A DNA stretch of 64,000 nt, from the NCBI RefSeq assembly GCF_037977235.1, contig NZ_CP150276.1, forward strand, positions 5,084,001-5,148,000. Direction: 5' to 3'. The notes under the pieces were generated by a model, which was not told the DNA's origin, did no database searches, and saw only the letters and a list, made by a program, of their open reading frames with translations. The stretch is from Paenibacillus sp. FSL K6-0276. Its GTDB lineage: Bacteria; Bacillota; Bacilli; Paenibacillales; Paenibacillaceae. Position 1 is the stretch's first letter. Each line of letters opens with the position of its first letter. Shown one piece after another: positions 17,210-26,935 of the stretch. A program made the translations under genes and the position numbers.

Positions 17210-17983
17210 TTACGCATCTTTGCCGAATACGACGCCGCCGTCGATATATAGCGGAGAACCCATCATAAACTTCGATTCGTCCGAAGCAAGGAACAACGCG
17301 GCAAACGCCACATCTTCCGGTCTTCCCAGTTCGCCGCTAAGCTGGCGTTTCTTAATCGATCCAATCGCGGTATCAGGATCTTCGTAACTATTTTTTAAGT
17401 AATTCTCCACAAAAGGAGTCAGAATGGTTCCCGGTAGCAGCGCGTTGACACGTATATGATATGGCGCATAATCCACCTGCATGGACTTCGTCAAGGCCAA
17501 CACAGCACCTTTCGTTGCCGAATAAGAAGCGCGCTTTGCCAAACCGATTTCTGCGACGCACGAAGACATATTGATAATCGAGCCTGATTTGCGCTCCATC
17601 ATGTGCGGAAGTACATATTTGCTTGGCAAGTAAACGCCGCGAATATTTACATTCATCACACGGTCCCATACGTCAGGCTCAACCTCATGTAACGCACCGA
17701 CCCCACTGATTCCGGCATTATTGAACAAAACATCGACCTGGCCGAACTGTTCGATGATCTCTGTCACCATCGCCTGGACTGAAGCGGGATCGGTGACGTC
17801 CGCTTGAATGAAGACGGCTTTACCTCCGGCTTGAGTGATTTCCTTCACGGTCGCTTCACCTTTCACCATATCCAGATCATTGACAATTACAGTGGCTCCT
17901 TCTTGAGCAAAAAGTAGCGCGCTCCCTTTTCCGATGCCGGAAGCGGAACCCGTAATAAGCGCGATTTTTCCTGCGAGTCTCAT
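17210..17983 (-). CDS. SDR-family dehydrogenase, probable 2-keto-3-deoxy-sugar-acid 4-dehydrogenase
   Basis: A classical 257-residue short-chain dehydrogenase. The NAD(P) motif TGSASGIG is at 11-18, Asp36/Asp38 follow the second strand (which favours NAD), NNAG is at 88-91, and the catalytic Ser140, Tyr154 and Lys158 are present (YSATK). AGGAGG precedes ATG. Adjacent FAH hydrolase and aldo/keto reductase genes suggest oxidation of 2-keto-3-deoxy-L-fuconate or -rhamnonate at C4. A KduD-like role in unsaturated uronate metabolism is the main alternative, since GH88 also releases such uronates. Confidence 0.85.
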   Translation of the reverse strand: MRLAGKIALITGSASGIGKGSALLFAQEGATVIVNDLDMVKGEATVKEITQAGGKAVFIQADVTDPASVQAMVTEIIEQFGQVDVLFNNAGISGVGALHEVEPDVWDRVMNVNIRGVYLPSKYVLPHMMERKSGSIINMSSCVAEIGLAKRASYSATKGAVLALTKSMQVDYAPYHIRVNALLPGTILTPFVENYLKNSYEDPDTAIGSIKKRQLSGELGRPEDVAFAALFLASDESKFMMGSPLYIDGGVVFGKDA

Positions 17984-18009
17984 TCTGACTCCTCCTATCC
18001 AATATTGTT

Positions 18010-18912
18010 CTAAAACAATCGCTGTCCAGGGAATAATCCAATCACTTTTTTCATCTCTTCATCGGATAATCCTCTTCCATCGCAATAGCCGGTGTTTAAA
18101 TCCAGCGACTTGACCGAAGTCGTTCCGACTAATGTAATTGCGATATCCGGGCATGTCAGACTGAATCGAAGCGCGGGCTCAACAAGTCCATTCAGTTCAC
18201 TTTTGCGTAAAAAATCCAACTGCGCCATTCTTCGTTCCGCCTCTTCAAGCATCACCTTATTATTCCTTAAAAAAGGCGCCGGACGGTCAGCTAAAATTCC
18301 CATCGCAAGCGGACTGCCATGAATGACGCCGATATTTTTTTCCTTCGCAAGGGGTAATAGCTCGTCTTTTGCCGTATAGTCTACTAATGTATATTTGGCA
18401 TACGTCTGGATGGTATCGACCAGATCTTCGCGCAGGAATGGCATCAACAGCTCAAGATCTCCTGCATTTACACCAATCGCTCTTACTTTCCCTTGCTCTT
18501 GCAGCTTGCGGAAAGCAGGCAGTGTTTCATTTACGGCCTGTTCATAAGTCGTCTGCTCCAATTCATGCAGTTGGATTAAATCAATATAATCCGTTTGTAG
18601 TCTGCGTAAGCTCTCTTCAACAGACTTGATTGTATTGTCATACGAATAAGGGTCCCCACGCATGATCGCCTTGGAGGCAAGAATGACATCCCCGCGTTTA
18701 CCTTTCAGGGCTTTCCCTATTCTCCGCTCGCTTTCCCCACGTCCATACAAAGGGGCAGTATCAATAAAGTTAATGCCAAAATCCAAAGCACTATCGATCA
18801 CATGAGTAACGGTTTCATCCGTTGTCTCGCCGAAATCGCCGCCAAGCGGTGCGCCGCCCAAACCGATTTTGGATACTCGAAAACCTGTTTTTCCCAATAT
18901 GGCATATTCCAC
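18010..18912 (-). CDS. Aldo/keto reductase, probable 6-deoxy-L-aldose 1-dehydrogenase
   Basis: A 300-residue AKR with the catalytic tetrad Asp51, Tyr56 (DTAPLYG), Lys81 and His116 (QLHELEQ). The start MEYAILGKTGFRVSKIGLGG and GRGESERRIGKAL recall the D-threo-aldose/L-fucose/L-galactose dehydrogenase branch, whose members oxidise the sugar at C1 to the lactone. In this operon a lactone-type amidohydrolase, an SDR and an FAH hydrolase could take the following steps. The branch assignment is by eye; a general aldehyde reductase cannot be excluded. Confidence 0.8.
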   Translation of the reverse strand: MEYAILGKTGFRVSKIGLGGAPLGGDFGETTDETVTHVIDSALDFGINFIDTAPLYGRGESERRIGKALKGKRGDVILASKAIMRGDPYSYDNTIKSVEESLRRLQTDYIDLIQLHELEQTTYEQAVNETLPAFRKLQEQGKVRAIGVNAGDLELLMPFLREDLVDTIQTYAKYTLVDYTAKDELLPLAKEKNIGVIHGSPLAMGILADRPAPFLRNNKVMLEEAERRMAQLDFLRKSELNGLVEPALRFSLTCPDIAITLVGTTSVKSLDLNTGYCDGRGLSDEEMKKVIGLFPGQRLF

Positions 18913-18927
18913 GCTGCTCCGACTCCT

Positions 18928-20814
18928 TTATTGTAAATTTGGTGCAAGATGATTCCCTTTGTGGATTTCGAACTTGAATGTCATCTCCATGATTCTTTCG
19001 GGGTGATTGCAGTGAAGGATCATCCGGTAGAATTTCTTTCCCTTTTCCGTGTCGGAATCCAGTGTTACATCCTCCACTTCCACACGCCAGTCGTTCTCTT
19101 CATAGAAGAACGTCACGCTGTTCAACAAGAATTGACCTGGAGCAGTTTTTACCGGTTCGGTACTGCTGATAAACACCTCCTGGAAGGAATTGGGCTTGGC
19201 CAAAAATGAAACCTGATCCCGGATCAGAAGTTGAGGCGATTCATTCTCTGCGCGTTTCCATGCAAAATGTCGTGTAAGACTTTCCAAAGAAGGACAGTCA
19301 TAGGCTTGAGTCAAATCAAGGGAAAACGTCATCTCTTTTTCCGTCTGATGATGTTCGACCAATTCGGCGTAATACCGTTTTCCGAAGCCCTGTCTGCATC
19401 CGTCCACAATAGGCACTGAGTGTCCGTGCGAGCCGGCGTTCAATTGATTGTAGCGATATTCTGGCTGGAAATACTGTCTGGTATAGATACCCAGCCCCAT
19501 ATCCGCAAGCACGCTTTGACCGTCAACATGCAGGATGAAGTGTCCTAAATCATTATGATTATGAGGTTCTTCGTTATAGCCGCCCTTTGCTGCAAAAGCA
19601 ACAAAATGTCCCTCCGTATCGATGACCTTTGAAATGGCCCACTGATTTCCTTCGAAAATCCGCTCTTCTATCGACCCCGATTTGTGCCGTTCCGCTTCCC
19701 GGGACTCTGTCTGTTCAGGCGACCACAGCAAAAGTCTTGAGGTCTCAATCCAGCTGTTGGATGTCGGCTGCAGCAAGCTCGATAATTCTGGCATTTGAAG
19801 AGATGGTGCGTAGCTTTGCAATCGGTGAATCAATCCCGGATTCCATTTCACCTGTTCAGGAGAGTCGGAGAAATTGACCACTTTGCCGTCACCCAGCATA
19901 CAAAATTGCGGAAAGAGTGAAATCTGCTCGATTTTGGAATCTGCTAAAAGGGAAATCCGTCCTTGGGTTCGCTCTTTTAACAATTCCGAAAAAAAGACAA
20001 AATGAGAGAAACCGTACTGCCAGTATGCCGGTCCTTCAGGAGTAGCTCCTTGTTCATCAAAGCCCGACAGGTAACCGCGCAGAACATTAATCACCCTCCA
20101 CAGCATGCCGCTTAGCTTTTCACTGTCCTGTTCCATATAAATCGCCGCCGCTCCAATGGAAGAGGCGCAAACGGCAGGCCAATTGTTCGTTTTGAGTTCC
20201 CAGTTCTGAGGAACCGGGTCATGAAAGTAAACTTGAAATAGTCGTCGTTCGATTTCGGCCTTGACCCGTTCCACCACCCAAGGATGCAATCGGCTCCCCA
20301 TGAAATGGATGATTTCAGCAAGCGTAAACCCGATATGCGCCGATGCCAAATCCACCGTTTCGCGCGGCATGTTCGGCTGGTCCCAAATTCGATGCGGATA
20401 TTGGTTAATGTAAAGTCCCACATGCGCAGGTAGTACCCAGGTAAATTCATTGCAAATGCTCCAAAGTGCGTTTTCCAGTCCCGCGACCCATTCCGGATTT
20501 TGCTTGTCTGCCATGACCAGCAAGCTGAACGTATGAACGCCTGCGATTAAATGATCCCGCTTATTCTGATAGAAAGAGCGGTCACCGGTGGTGCCGAATA
20601 AAATAAACTCCGAGAATTGCGGCGGAAGCGGCTGCTCTTTGATCCGTTCTTCTCCGCCCTTCTTCAGTTGCTCCCAAAAAGCTGAATATTTGGGATCTTC
20701 GCTAATTCTCCGCCAATGTTCAGAAGAGCCCGCTTCCTCATACAGCTTATTTGTTGAATGAGACGTCTCTTCCAAGGCCTGCTTTAACTGCTTTAATGTT
20801 AATTGATTTATCAA
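18928..20814 (-). CDS. Heparinase II/III-like polysaccharide lyase (cytoplasmic)
   Basis: Beta-eliminates uronic-acid-containing oligosaccharides, giving the unsaturated ends that GH88 removes. An N-terminal helical toroid (about 1-370) has NNWPAVCASSIGAAA and EGPAYWQYGFSHFVFF, the usual sites of the active-site Asn and Tyr. The C-terminal beta-sandwich has HNHNDLGHFIL and GSHGHSVPIVDG with the conserved His residues. TTG at 20814 is preferred because GAGGTGA lies 5 bases upstream; the GTG at 20823 lies within that site. At 628 residues without a signal peptide it should act inside the cell on imported oligomers, like PL15/PL17-type exo-enzymes. The substrate (alginate-, heparan- or exopolysaccharide-like) is not readable from sequence. 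Confidence 0.88.
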   Translation of the reverse strand: MINQLTLKQLKQALEETSHSTNKLYEEAGSSEHWRRISEDPKYSAFWEQLKKGGEERIKEQPLPPQFSEFILFGTTGDRSFYQNKRDHLIAGVHTFSLLVMADKQNPEWVAGLENALWSICNEFTWVLPAHVGLYINQYPHRIWDQPNMPRETVDLASAHIGFTLAEIIHFMGSRLHPWVVERVKAEIERRLFQVYFHDPVPQNWELKTNNWPAVCASSIGAAAIYMEQDSEKLSGMLWRVINVLRGYLSGFDEQGATPEGPAYWQYGFSHFVFFSELLKERTQGRISLLADSKIEQISLFPQFCMLGDGKVVNFSDSPEQVKWNPGLIHRLQSYAPSLQMPELSSLLQPTSNSWIETSRLLLWSPEQTESREAERHKSGSIEERIFEGNQWAISKVIDTEGHFVAFAAKGGYNEEPHNHNDLGHFILHVDGQSVLADMGLGIYTRQYFQPEYRYNQLNAGSHGHSVPIVDGCRQGFGKRYYAELVEHHQTEKEMTFSLDLTQAYDCPSLESLTRHFAWKRAENESPQLLIRDQVSFLAKPNSFQEVFISSTEPVKTAPGQFLLNSVTFFYEENDWRVEVEDVTLDSDTEKGKKFYRMILHCNHPERIMEMTFKFEIHKGNHLAPNLQ

Positions 20815-20938
20815 TCCTGTCACCTCTGCTGTTGAAGACCTAATGAACTAAAAACAAGTGGATATCCATATAAACAGATACGTACAGCGACTCATGCTAC
20901 GATCGTCGCTGTACGCATACATATCAATCAATTTACGA

Positions 20939-22438
20939 TTACTTTGTTTGCTTCCAGGCCTTAATCTGCTTCGCCAGTTCATCCATAACCTTATCGGTGC
21001 CAGCTTGCTTCAGTTTATCTTGGAATTCTTTCAACTTTTCGTTCGGATCCCATGTACCGGTTTCCAATGCAGGTAGATACTGATCGATTACTGTCGCCAG
21101 GTTTGCGATTTCAGCCATAACAGGTGTGCTGTCAAACTTAAAGCCCATTAATGGAGATTTCGTCGCGGATTCATTCGCCTTTTTGGTCTCCTCTAAGACA
21201 GCAGGATCGACGCCTTCAACTAAGTAGCCATTGAATGTATTACCGAATACCCATCCTGCATTTGGCGCGTAACCCGCATCTTTGTTTACTTGAATCACGT
21301 TGTCGGACACTTTGGTGTAATGTTTTCCTTCCACGCCAAAGCTGATGGTGTTATAAAGTTCTTTATCTGTGTTCAACAGGTTAATAAACATCATCGCACG
21401 CTCAGGATTTTTGGAGTTCTTGTTGATGGCTTGCATGGTAGTAATGACTGTACCTGTGGATGCATAAGGCTCTGTCAATGGAACATAGATGACATCATTT
21501 CCACCATTAGCAGCTTTGGCTTCGACTTCTCCGCCGGGTTTAAGAACGTTATGAAACTGTACTGCAGCATTGCCTGTTTGGATAATATCGTTTTTGTTTT
21601 TCAAAGTAGCCGCATTTTCATTGACGTAGCCCTTTGTATACCAATTTCTCATCGTATCCAGATAATGCTTATACTGTTCGGTCTCAAACAGATTAATCGG
21701 AGTTTCGGGATTCTTCAGATCTACGCCGATTATGTTATTTGCCGTAATCGCTTCCATACCGAGAGATTGGGGCATGATATTGAATCTTCCATACTTGTCA
21801 TTCAGAAATGGTACAATCTCCGCTGATTCGCCTTCTTTAATTAGCTTCAGGAACGGCTCGATGTCTTCAAACTTCTTGATGGAGTTCACATCTAGATTAT
21901 ATTTGTCCGCGAAACGCTTTTGAATAATGAAGCCTTCTCTTTTTGTTACCGTCTGATAGTTAGGAACGCCATAAACTTTACCTTGAATTTTGGCTGCATC
22001 CCACACGAATTCCGGCATCGATTCCAATAAACCTGGCGCGTTGCTATTCAGCAAATCATCGAGTTCAAGGAATGCGCCTTTCGATTGATTTTGCAAATAA
22101 TCCCAGTTCCAGTTCGCCGTCCATGCAATGTCGTAACTCTCACCGGATGCGACGACCGTATTCATTTTTTGATTGTAATCAGCAAAGGTATGCGCTTTCA
22201 GTTTTACGGTTGCGTTGATTTTTTCCTTGGTAATTTTGTTTACGGCTTCCTGCACGGTATCCAGATCTTGCGGAATGGCACTCAGCGGAAAATTCCAAAC
22301 GAGTTCCACCATCGGAAGTTCTTCTTTCTGTTGTCCTTCCCCAGCTGTCTTTTTCTCTTCCTTGGCACCGCCGCACGCCACCAAAACCATCGTCAGACTG
22401 AGCACACCTGCAATTACTTTGAACCATTGCTTATTCAT
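20939..22438 (-). CDS. LplA-type oligosaccharide-binding lipoprotein
   Basis: A 499-residue solute-binding lipoprotein with lipobox VLVAC and acylated Cys22. The mature part (ELVWNFPLSAIPQDLDTVQEAVNKI, then MNTVVASGESYDIAWTANW) is typical of the long LplA/YtcQ group, which delivers large or uronic oligosaccharides to LplB/LplC permeases. It follows the two permease genes and precedes the lyase, so it presumably captures lyase-derived oligosaccharides. GGGGGAA precedes the ATG. Confidence 0.92.
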   Translation of the reverse strand: MNKQWFKVIAGVLSLTMVLVACGGAKEEKKTAGEGQQKEELPMVELVWNFPLSAIPQDLDTVQEAVNKITKEKINATVKLKAHTFADYNQKMNTVVASGESYDIAWTANWNWDYLQNQSKGAFLELDDLLNSNAPGLLESMPEFVWDAAKIQGKVYGVPNYQTVTKREGFIIQKRFADKYNLDVNSIKKFEDIEPFLKLIKEGESAEIVPFLNDKYGRFNIMPQSLGMEAITANNIIGVDLKNPETPINLFETEQYKHYLDTMRNWYTKGYVNENAATLKNKNDIIQTGNAAVQFHNVLKPGGEVEAKAANGGNDVIYVPLTEPYASTGTVITTMQAINKNSKNPERAMMFINLLNTDKELYNTISFGVEGKHYTKVSDNVIQVNKDAGYAPNAGWVFGNTFNGYLVEGVDPAVLEETKKANESATKSPLMGFKFDSTPVMAEIANLATVIDQYLPALETGTWDPNEKLKEFQDKLKQAGTDKVMDELAKQIKAWKQTK

Positions 22439-22546
22439 CGCATAATTCCCCCTAATTTGATTCTTATATCAACTGTTCGTGATGACGTGAAGATATTCTT
22501 GTATCCGCACGTTCACCAGAAAACAGTTTGATAACGTTCTTTGATG

Positions 22547-23482
22547 TTAGCCTTTGACAGAGCCTACTGTTAAGCCGCTAATGAAATATTTTTGGAAAAA
22601 TGGGAACACAAGCATCATTGGTCCTGCTGCAAGCACCGCCATGGCCATTCTTGTTGACAAGCTCGGGAATTGTGTCATGTCGATACTTACGTTAACGGAT
22701 GATAAGTTGTTTGATAAATATTCAATGGTACTCATCACACGATACAGCATCAATTGAAGTGGAATCAGATTTTGGTTGTCGATGAACAGCAAGCCCAGCC
22801 ACCAGTCGTTCCAATACTGGAAAGAAATAAATAGTCCAATGGTTACCATCGCAGGCAAGGAAAGCGGAATCACCATGGTAAAGAAAATGCGCCATTCGCT
22901 TGCTCCGTCCATTTTTGCAGATTCAATGACCTCCAGGGGTATTTTATCCATAAAGCCTTTCATCACAAGAATGAAAAATGGACTGAGCAGATAAGGAACA
23001 ATCAATGCCCCTATTGTGTCTTTCAGATGCAAGTACTGAGTAACCATAATATAGAACGGAACGAGTCCGCCGCTAAATAATGTTGTAAAGAATACGAAAA
23101 AAGTCATTATTTTACGGTACCGATAATCTTTCCTTGAAATCGTGTAGGCGGTCAAACTTGTAAGAAACAAGCCTACAACCGTCCCGATCACCGTTACTAG
23201 AATCGTAATGCCATATGCATTAAGCAAAACACCAGGCGAATCAAAAATCAAGGAATACGCGGCAAGACTGAACTTTTCCGGAATCAATTGGTATCCGCTT
23301 TGCAATAGTGTCTTTTCATCCGTGAATGAAATGGATATAACCAGAAGCAACGGGATGATAAACAGGATGGATAGCAAACAGAAGAAAAGATTAATGATCC
23401 GGGAGCTCCATCTGGATTGTTTGCTTTCGAAAAAACTTTTTGCAGCTTTCTTATTGATTGCGACTTGTGAAGTCGGCATCAT
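22547..23482 (-). CDS. LplC/YtcP-type ABC importer permease
   Basis: A six-helix permease of 311 residues. The first helix is IINLFFCLLSILFIIPLLLV, the EAA loop is VIESAKMDGASEWRIFFTMV, and the C-terminus FISGLTVGSVKG is the MalG-like ending. The ATG at 23482 (two consecutive ATGs) lies 6 bases after AAGGAGG and is preferred over the TTG at 23500. It pairs with the LplB permease encoded 11 bases upstream. Confidence 0.92.
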   Translation of the reverse strand: MMPTSQVAINKKAAKSFFESKQSRWSSRIINLFFCLLSILFIIPLLLVISISFTDEKTLLQSGYQLIPEKFSLAAYSLIFDSPGVLLNAYGITILVTVIGTVVGLFLTSLTAYTISRKDYRYRKIMTFFVFFTTLFSGGLVPFYIMVTQYLHLKDTIGALIVPYLLSPFFILVMKGFMDKIPLEVIESAKMDGASEWRIFFTMVIPLSLPAMVTIGLFISFQYWNDWWLGLLFIDNQNLIPLQLMLYRVMSTIEYLSNNLSSVNVSIDMTQFPSLSTRMAMAVLAAGPMMLVFPFFQKYFISGLTVGSVKG

Positions 23483-23493
23483 ACATTCCCTCC

Positions 23494-24408
23494 TTACCAA
23501 AGTGCGTTATCTTCGTTTATCTTTTTAACAATCCAGTTCGCTAACAAGACCAGAACAAATCCGACGACGGACTGGTAAAATCCTATCGCAGTAGACATTC
23601 CAATATCCCCGACAACCCGAAGTGAGCGATATACATAAGTATCGATAACATCGGTCGTGCCGTAGAGGAAACTTGAATCGTTTGGAATAAAGTAGAACAA
23701 TCCAAAGTCGGCTCGGAATATTTTCCCCACATCCACAATGAACAAAATCACGATCAATGGTGTCAGTAATGGAATCGTAATCTTTCGAATCATCTGCCAT
23801 TTGTTCGCACCATCAATTTTGGCTGCTTCATAATAACTGGAGTCAATTCCTAGAAGCCCTGCATAGTAAATCAGTGTTGAGAATCCTACAGCTTTCCATA
23901 GTTGAGTAATAACGATGATTACGGGCCAATACTTCGCCTGTTCATACCATTTGATCGCCTCTTCACCGAACATTCCTAACGTAACGTTTATAAATCCGCT
24001 TTTATGATCTAGGAATGCCAGTACTACGTATCCGACCACAACCCATGATAGGAAGTAAGGCAAAAATAATACCGTTTGATGCAACTTGATCCACTTTCTT
24101 GAGACTTCATTCAACAAGATCGCCAATGTAAGCGCTATTACCATTGTGAGCACAATAAAAGAAAGATTGTAAAGAATTGTGTTCCTCGTAACAATGAACG
24201 CTGTATCCGAACGGAAGAAAAACTCAAAGTTTTTTAAACCCACCCACTCGCTTCCGAATACTCCAAGATCGTATCGATATTGCTTAAACGCAATGACCAA
24301 TCCAAGCATAGGTAGATAACTAAGTAACAATTTATACACGATCGCCGGTAATGACATGACAAACAAATCCCGGTTACGCTTGAAATGCCGCCACTCCTTT
24401 TTTAACAT
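23494..24408 (-). CDS. LplB/YteP-type ABC importer permease
   Basis: A 304-residue permease with the LplB signature at the first helix (LPAIVYKLLLSYLPMLGLVIAFKQY) and EAA loop YEAAKIDGANKWQMIRKI. It is the first gene of the polysaccharide operon proper, with AAGGAGGAG before ATG. A terminator (24561-24618) separates it from the AraC regulator upstream, so a promoter must lie in 24409-24560. No ATPase gene is in the operon; related systems borrow MsmX. Confidence 0.93.
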   Translation of the reverse strand: MLKKEWRHFKRNRDLFVMSLPAIVYKLLLSYLPMLGLVIAFKQYRYDLGVFGSEWVGLKNFEFFFRSDTAFIVTRNTILYNLSFIVLTMVIALTLAILLNEVSRKWIKLHQTVLFLPYFLSWVVVGYVVLAFLDHKSGFINVTLGMFGEEAIKWYEQAKYWPVIIVITQLWKAVGFSTLIYYAGLLGIDSSYYEAAKIDGANKWQMIRKITIPLLTPLIVILFIVDVGKIFRADFGLFYFIPNDSSFLYGTTDVIDTYVYRSLRVVGDIGMSTAIGFYQSVVGFVLVLLANWIVKKINEDNALW

Positions 24409-24478
24409 TCCCGCTCCTCCTTCTCATTGCCGTATGCGACTTCTGTGCCCCTATTATCCAGCGAAAACAAGGATAAAG

Positions 24479-24545
24479 AATACTGTAATTTTAAAAAAAC
24501 ACTCTACTTTTTGCAGGTAAAATCGCGAAAACACTGTAGTTTTAC
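24479..24545. promoter_or_regulatory. Three direct repeats upstream of the polysaccharide operon (candidate AraC-regulator sites)
   Basis: On the plus strand the pattern AAyACTsTAnTTTT occurs three times in one orientation: AATACTGTAATTTTA at 24479, AACACTCTACTTTTT at 24498 and AACACTGTAGTTTTA at 24530. They lie between the AraC terminator and the start of the first permease gene. AraC-family regulators bind direct repeats near the -35 region, which fits. The 9-mer TACTGTAAT of the first copy recurs on the minus strand at 27830-27822, upstream of the amidohydrolase-regulator pair. No clear -35/-10 pair was fixed. Confidence 0.45.
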
Positions 24546-24560
24546 GATAAAAACGCAAAA

Positions 24561-24618
24561 CTGCCCAGTAAGCATCGCTTCAGCATTAAACCTTCAAACT
24601 GAAACGGCTTACGGGCAG
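24561..24618 (-). terminator. Terminator after the AraC regulator gene
   Basis: On the minus strand CTGCCCGTAAGC (24618-24607) pairs with GCTTACTGGGCAG (24573-24561) with one bulge. An inner TTCAG/CTGAA stem lies between them, and TTTTGCGTTTTTATC follows. It separates the amidohydrolase-regulator unit from the transporter-enzyme operon. Confidence 0.7.
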
Positions 24619-24631
24619 CCATTGAAACTTC

Positions 24632-26926
24632 CTAGTCCTTAATGACTTTTTTGAAACGATATTCTTTGGGCGTTGTGCCAAACTTCTTCTTGAAGAGCTT
24701 GAAGAAATAGCTTTCGTTACTGTAACCCACCATGTCCATAATGCGTGAAATGTTGTAATCTTTGTTCTCAAGAAGCATGAGCGCATTGCACAGACGGACC
24801 TCATTAATATATTCGCTGATCGACATCGATTCCTGTTGCCTGAATTGCTTGCTGATATGGGCTGATGATAATTTCATGGCGCTCGCTATACTCTGCAGAC
24901 TTAGATTGGCATCATCATAATGCTCCTCAATCATTTCTTTTATCGTATCAATCAAAATCCGGTTGGACTGCATTTTGAAGTCCTGTGAGCGTTGATGTTG
25001 AATTTCTTGAAATATATTCAAGAAAATGTTGAACATGGCCTGTAGCGATTCCTGTTTGAGCAGCTGCTGGTATTGATATTTGAAGTCCAAATTCACTTGT
25101 CTGACGGAGCGATTGTTGATATCTCCCACCGCTTGATTAAGAATGGTGAACAGATTAAAAATGGAATACATGATGTTGTTATAATGCAAGCTTTCCAATT
25201 GGTGAAACAAAATTTCGAGTTGTTCACGGAATATATTGCTATGACCGGACTTGATGGATTCCGAAATTTTCTTCTCCACCTCTGCCGGGAATTGAAATGG
25301 TCCGTTATTTTCCATATTACGTTTAACATGCTCGGAAGTAATAATACAAGATTCCCCATAAATGATGCGGTAGGATGCATTTTCCAGAACCTGTCCATAT
25401 TGACGTGAAAGCTGGGTGTAATCTTCCATCTCATTCCCGATCGTAATGGAGAAAGAAATTCGGTAATATGCTTTGATGGTTTGCTGAAGCTCTTGTAAAA
25501 CTCCTATCAGGTCATCCAAATGCATACTGGAACCTTCCCGGTCTTCCCCTAGCAACAGGACGAAATGATCGTTCTGCATGGGTACGACTTCACAGTGCAA
25601 ATCTCTCGCTAAAATTTCCTTAGTAATATTGGCAATCGCAAATTTATAGAGACGCTTATCAGAATCGCTTGATTGTCTTTCAAATTTCTCCAGATCATCA
25701 ATTAAAAGCACGCAAAGACGCAGCTTGTGATGGAGATCGATATCCCACTGGGTCTGCTTGATCTCCTGCGGCGTTAACAGGCTTGTATCGGAGATAAGTC
25801 TTCGGAGCGCAAAGGTTTTAAGCGTATCCCTCTGTGAATATTCTTCCTTTTCCAACTTGACTAATTTATGCATCGCGTCTTGATATTCGCTTGTAATAAG
25901 CTTGAGCTCATCGAGATCCGAACGTTTTTCTACCCCGCTGAATCGTTTCCCGAATATCTGCTGCAGCATATTTTCAATAGGTCGATAGAGTCGATAGGCT
26001 ATAAAAAAGGAAACCACTATAGATAGAATGAGAATTACGCTTATAATAATCAAAGAATTCCTTCGCATCTCATGGAGCTCCCCGAGGACAACATCATAAG
26101 GCTGTAAGCTCGCAATGATCCAATTACTCTGACTCGATGACATAAAGCTAAGTATAAACTTGTTGCTGCCGCTCTCATGGACGAGATAATCCTGATCAAC
26201 CCCGGCCTCAGCTCGATTTCGAATCACCTCACGGTATTCCTCCAAAGGAATCGGAGTACTCATGTTAGTCTCCAGAAGTGGCGTCCCCGACTTGTCCGTA
26301 ATAAAAATAGTACCGTGCAGTTCACTGTTCACATGATTCATATTACTGATATTATCGAAAAGCCAAGATGGCTTTAAGGTCACAATCATCTTGCTTTCTG
26401 TTAATTTCTCATAGATAAACATCGAGAAAACCGGCGACTTAACATTTTCGCCCGATATGGGAATAAACTCTAGCTTGGGTATTTCATTTTGAGATTTAAT
26501 ATAACTGGATATCAAACCGTTCATGCCATCGTCCAAGCAATTTATGCTACTTTTCGTCGAGTAGTAACACTTGGTATTCGCGTTATAAATCGTTATGTTT
26601 TGAAGGAACATGGATCCAGAAACTGTTTTTTCTAATCTGTTCAGCTTCTGTGCGAGCTCTCCTTTATCCATGACCGACGTATTCAATAAATAAACGACAT
26701 CCGGATCCATATAAGTGGAAACCGTAATATTTTTGACCGTTTCATTTAAATTATCGATATTATATTTAATTTGTGAAAGCACTTTCAAATCTGCTTGCTG
26801 CTGCATTTTGATCATCTTATTCTCAGAAGTGTAATATAGTAGCGAAGAACTCACCGTCAGAAAAATAACCGTAACGACAGAAATGGAGAGAAGTAGCTGG
26901 AACAGATATTTTTTTGACTTATACAT
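24632..26926 (-). CDS. Membrane-anchored AraC-family regulator (YesN/YtdP type)
   Basis: A 764-residue one-component regulator. A membrane helix (about 9-31) leads into an extracytoplasmic sensor domain to about residue 285, then a second helix (LIIISVILILSIVVSFFIAY). A cytoplasmic linker of about 330 residues is followed by a C-terminal AraC DNA-binding domain (about 660-760) with two helix-turn-helices: LSLQSIASAMKLSSAHISKQF, then NISRIMDMVGYSNESYFFKL. It should sense an extracellular sugar and activate the operon directly, without a kinase. The AGGAGGAAAAC ribosome site is strong. It lies 9 bases after the amidohydrolase gene, in one unit. Confidence 0.9.
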   Translation of the reverse strand: MYKSKKYLFQLLLSISVVTVIFLTVSSSLLYYTSENKMIKMQQQADLKVLSQIKYNIDNLNETVKNITVSTYMDPDVVYLLNTSVMDKGELAQKLNRLEKTVSGSMFLQNITIYNANTKCYYSTKSSINCLDDGMNGLISSYIKSQNEIPKLEFIPISGENVKSPVFSMFIYEKLTESKMIVTLKPSWLFDNISNMNHVNSELHGTIFITDKSGTPLLETNMSTPIPLEEYREVIRNRAEAGVDQDYLVHESGSNKFILSFMSSSQSNWIIASLQPYDVVLGELHEMRRNSLIIISVILILSIVVSFFIAYRLYRPIENMLQQIFGKRFSGVEKRSDLDELKLITSEYQDAMHKLVKLEKEEYSQRDTLKTFALRRLISDTSLLTPQEIKQTQWDIDLHHKLRLCVLLIDDLEKFERQSSDSDKRLYKFAIANITKEILARDLHCEVVPMQNDHFVLLLGEDREGSSMHLDDLIGVLQELQQTIKAYYRISFSITIGNEMEDYTQLSRQYGQVLENASYRIIYGESCIITSEHVKRNMENNGPFQFPAEVEKKISESIKSGHSNIFREQLEILFHQLESLHYNNIMYSIFNLFTILNQAVGDINNRSVRQVNLDFKYQYQQLLKQESLQAMFNIFLNIFQEIQHQRSQDFKMQSNRILIDTIKEMIEEHYDDANLSLQSIASAMKLSSAHISKQFRQQESMSISEYINEVRLCNALMLLENKDYNISRIMDMVGYSNESYFFKLFKKKFGTTPKEYRFKKVIKD

Positions 26927-26935
26927 GTTTTCCTC

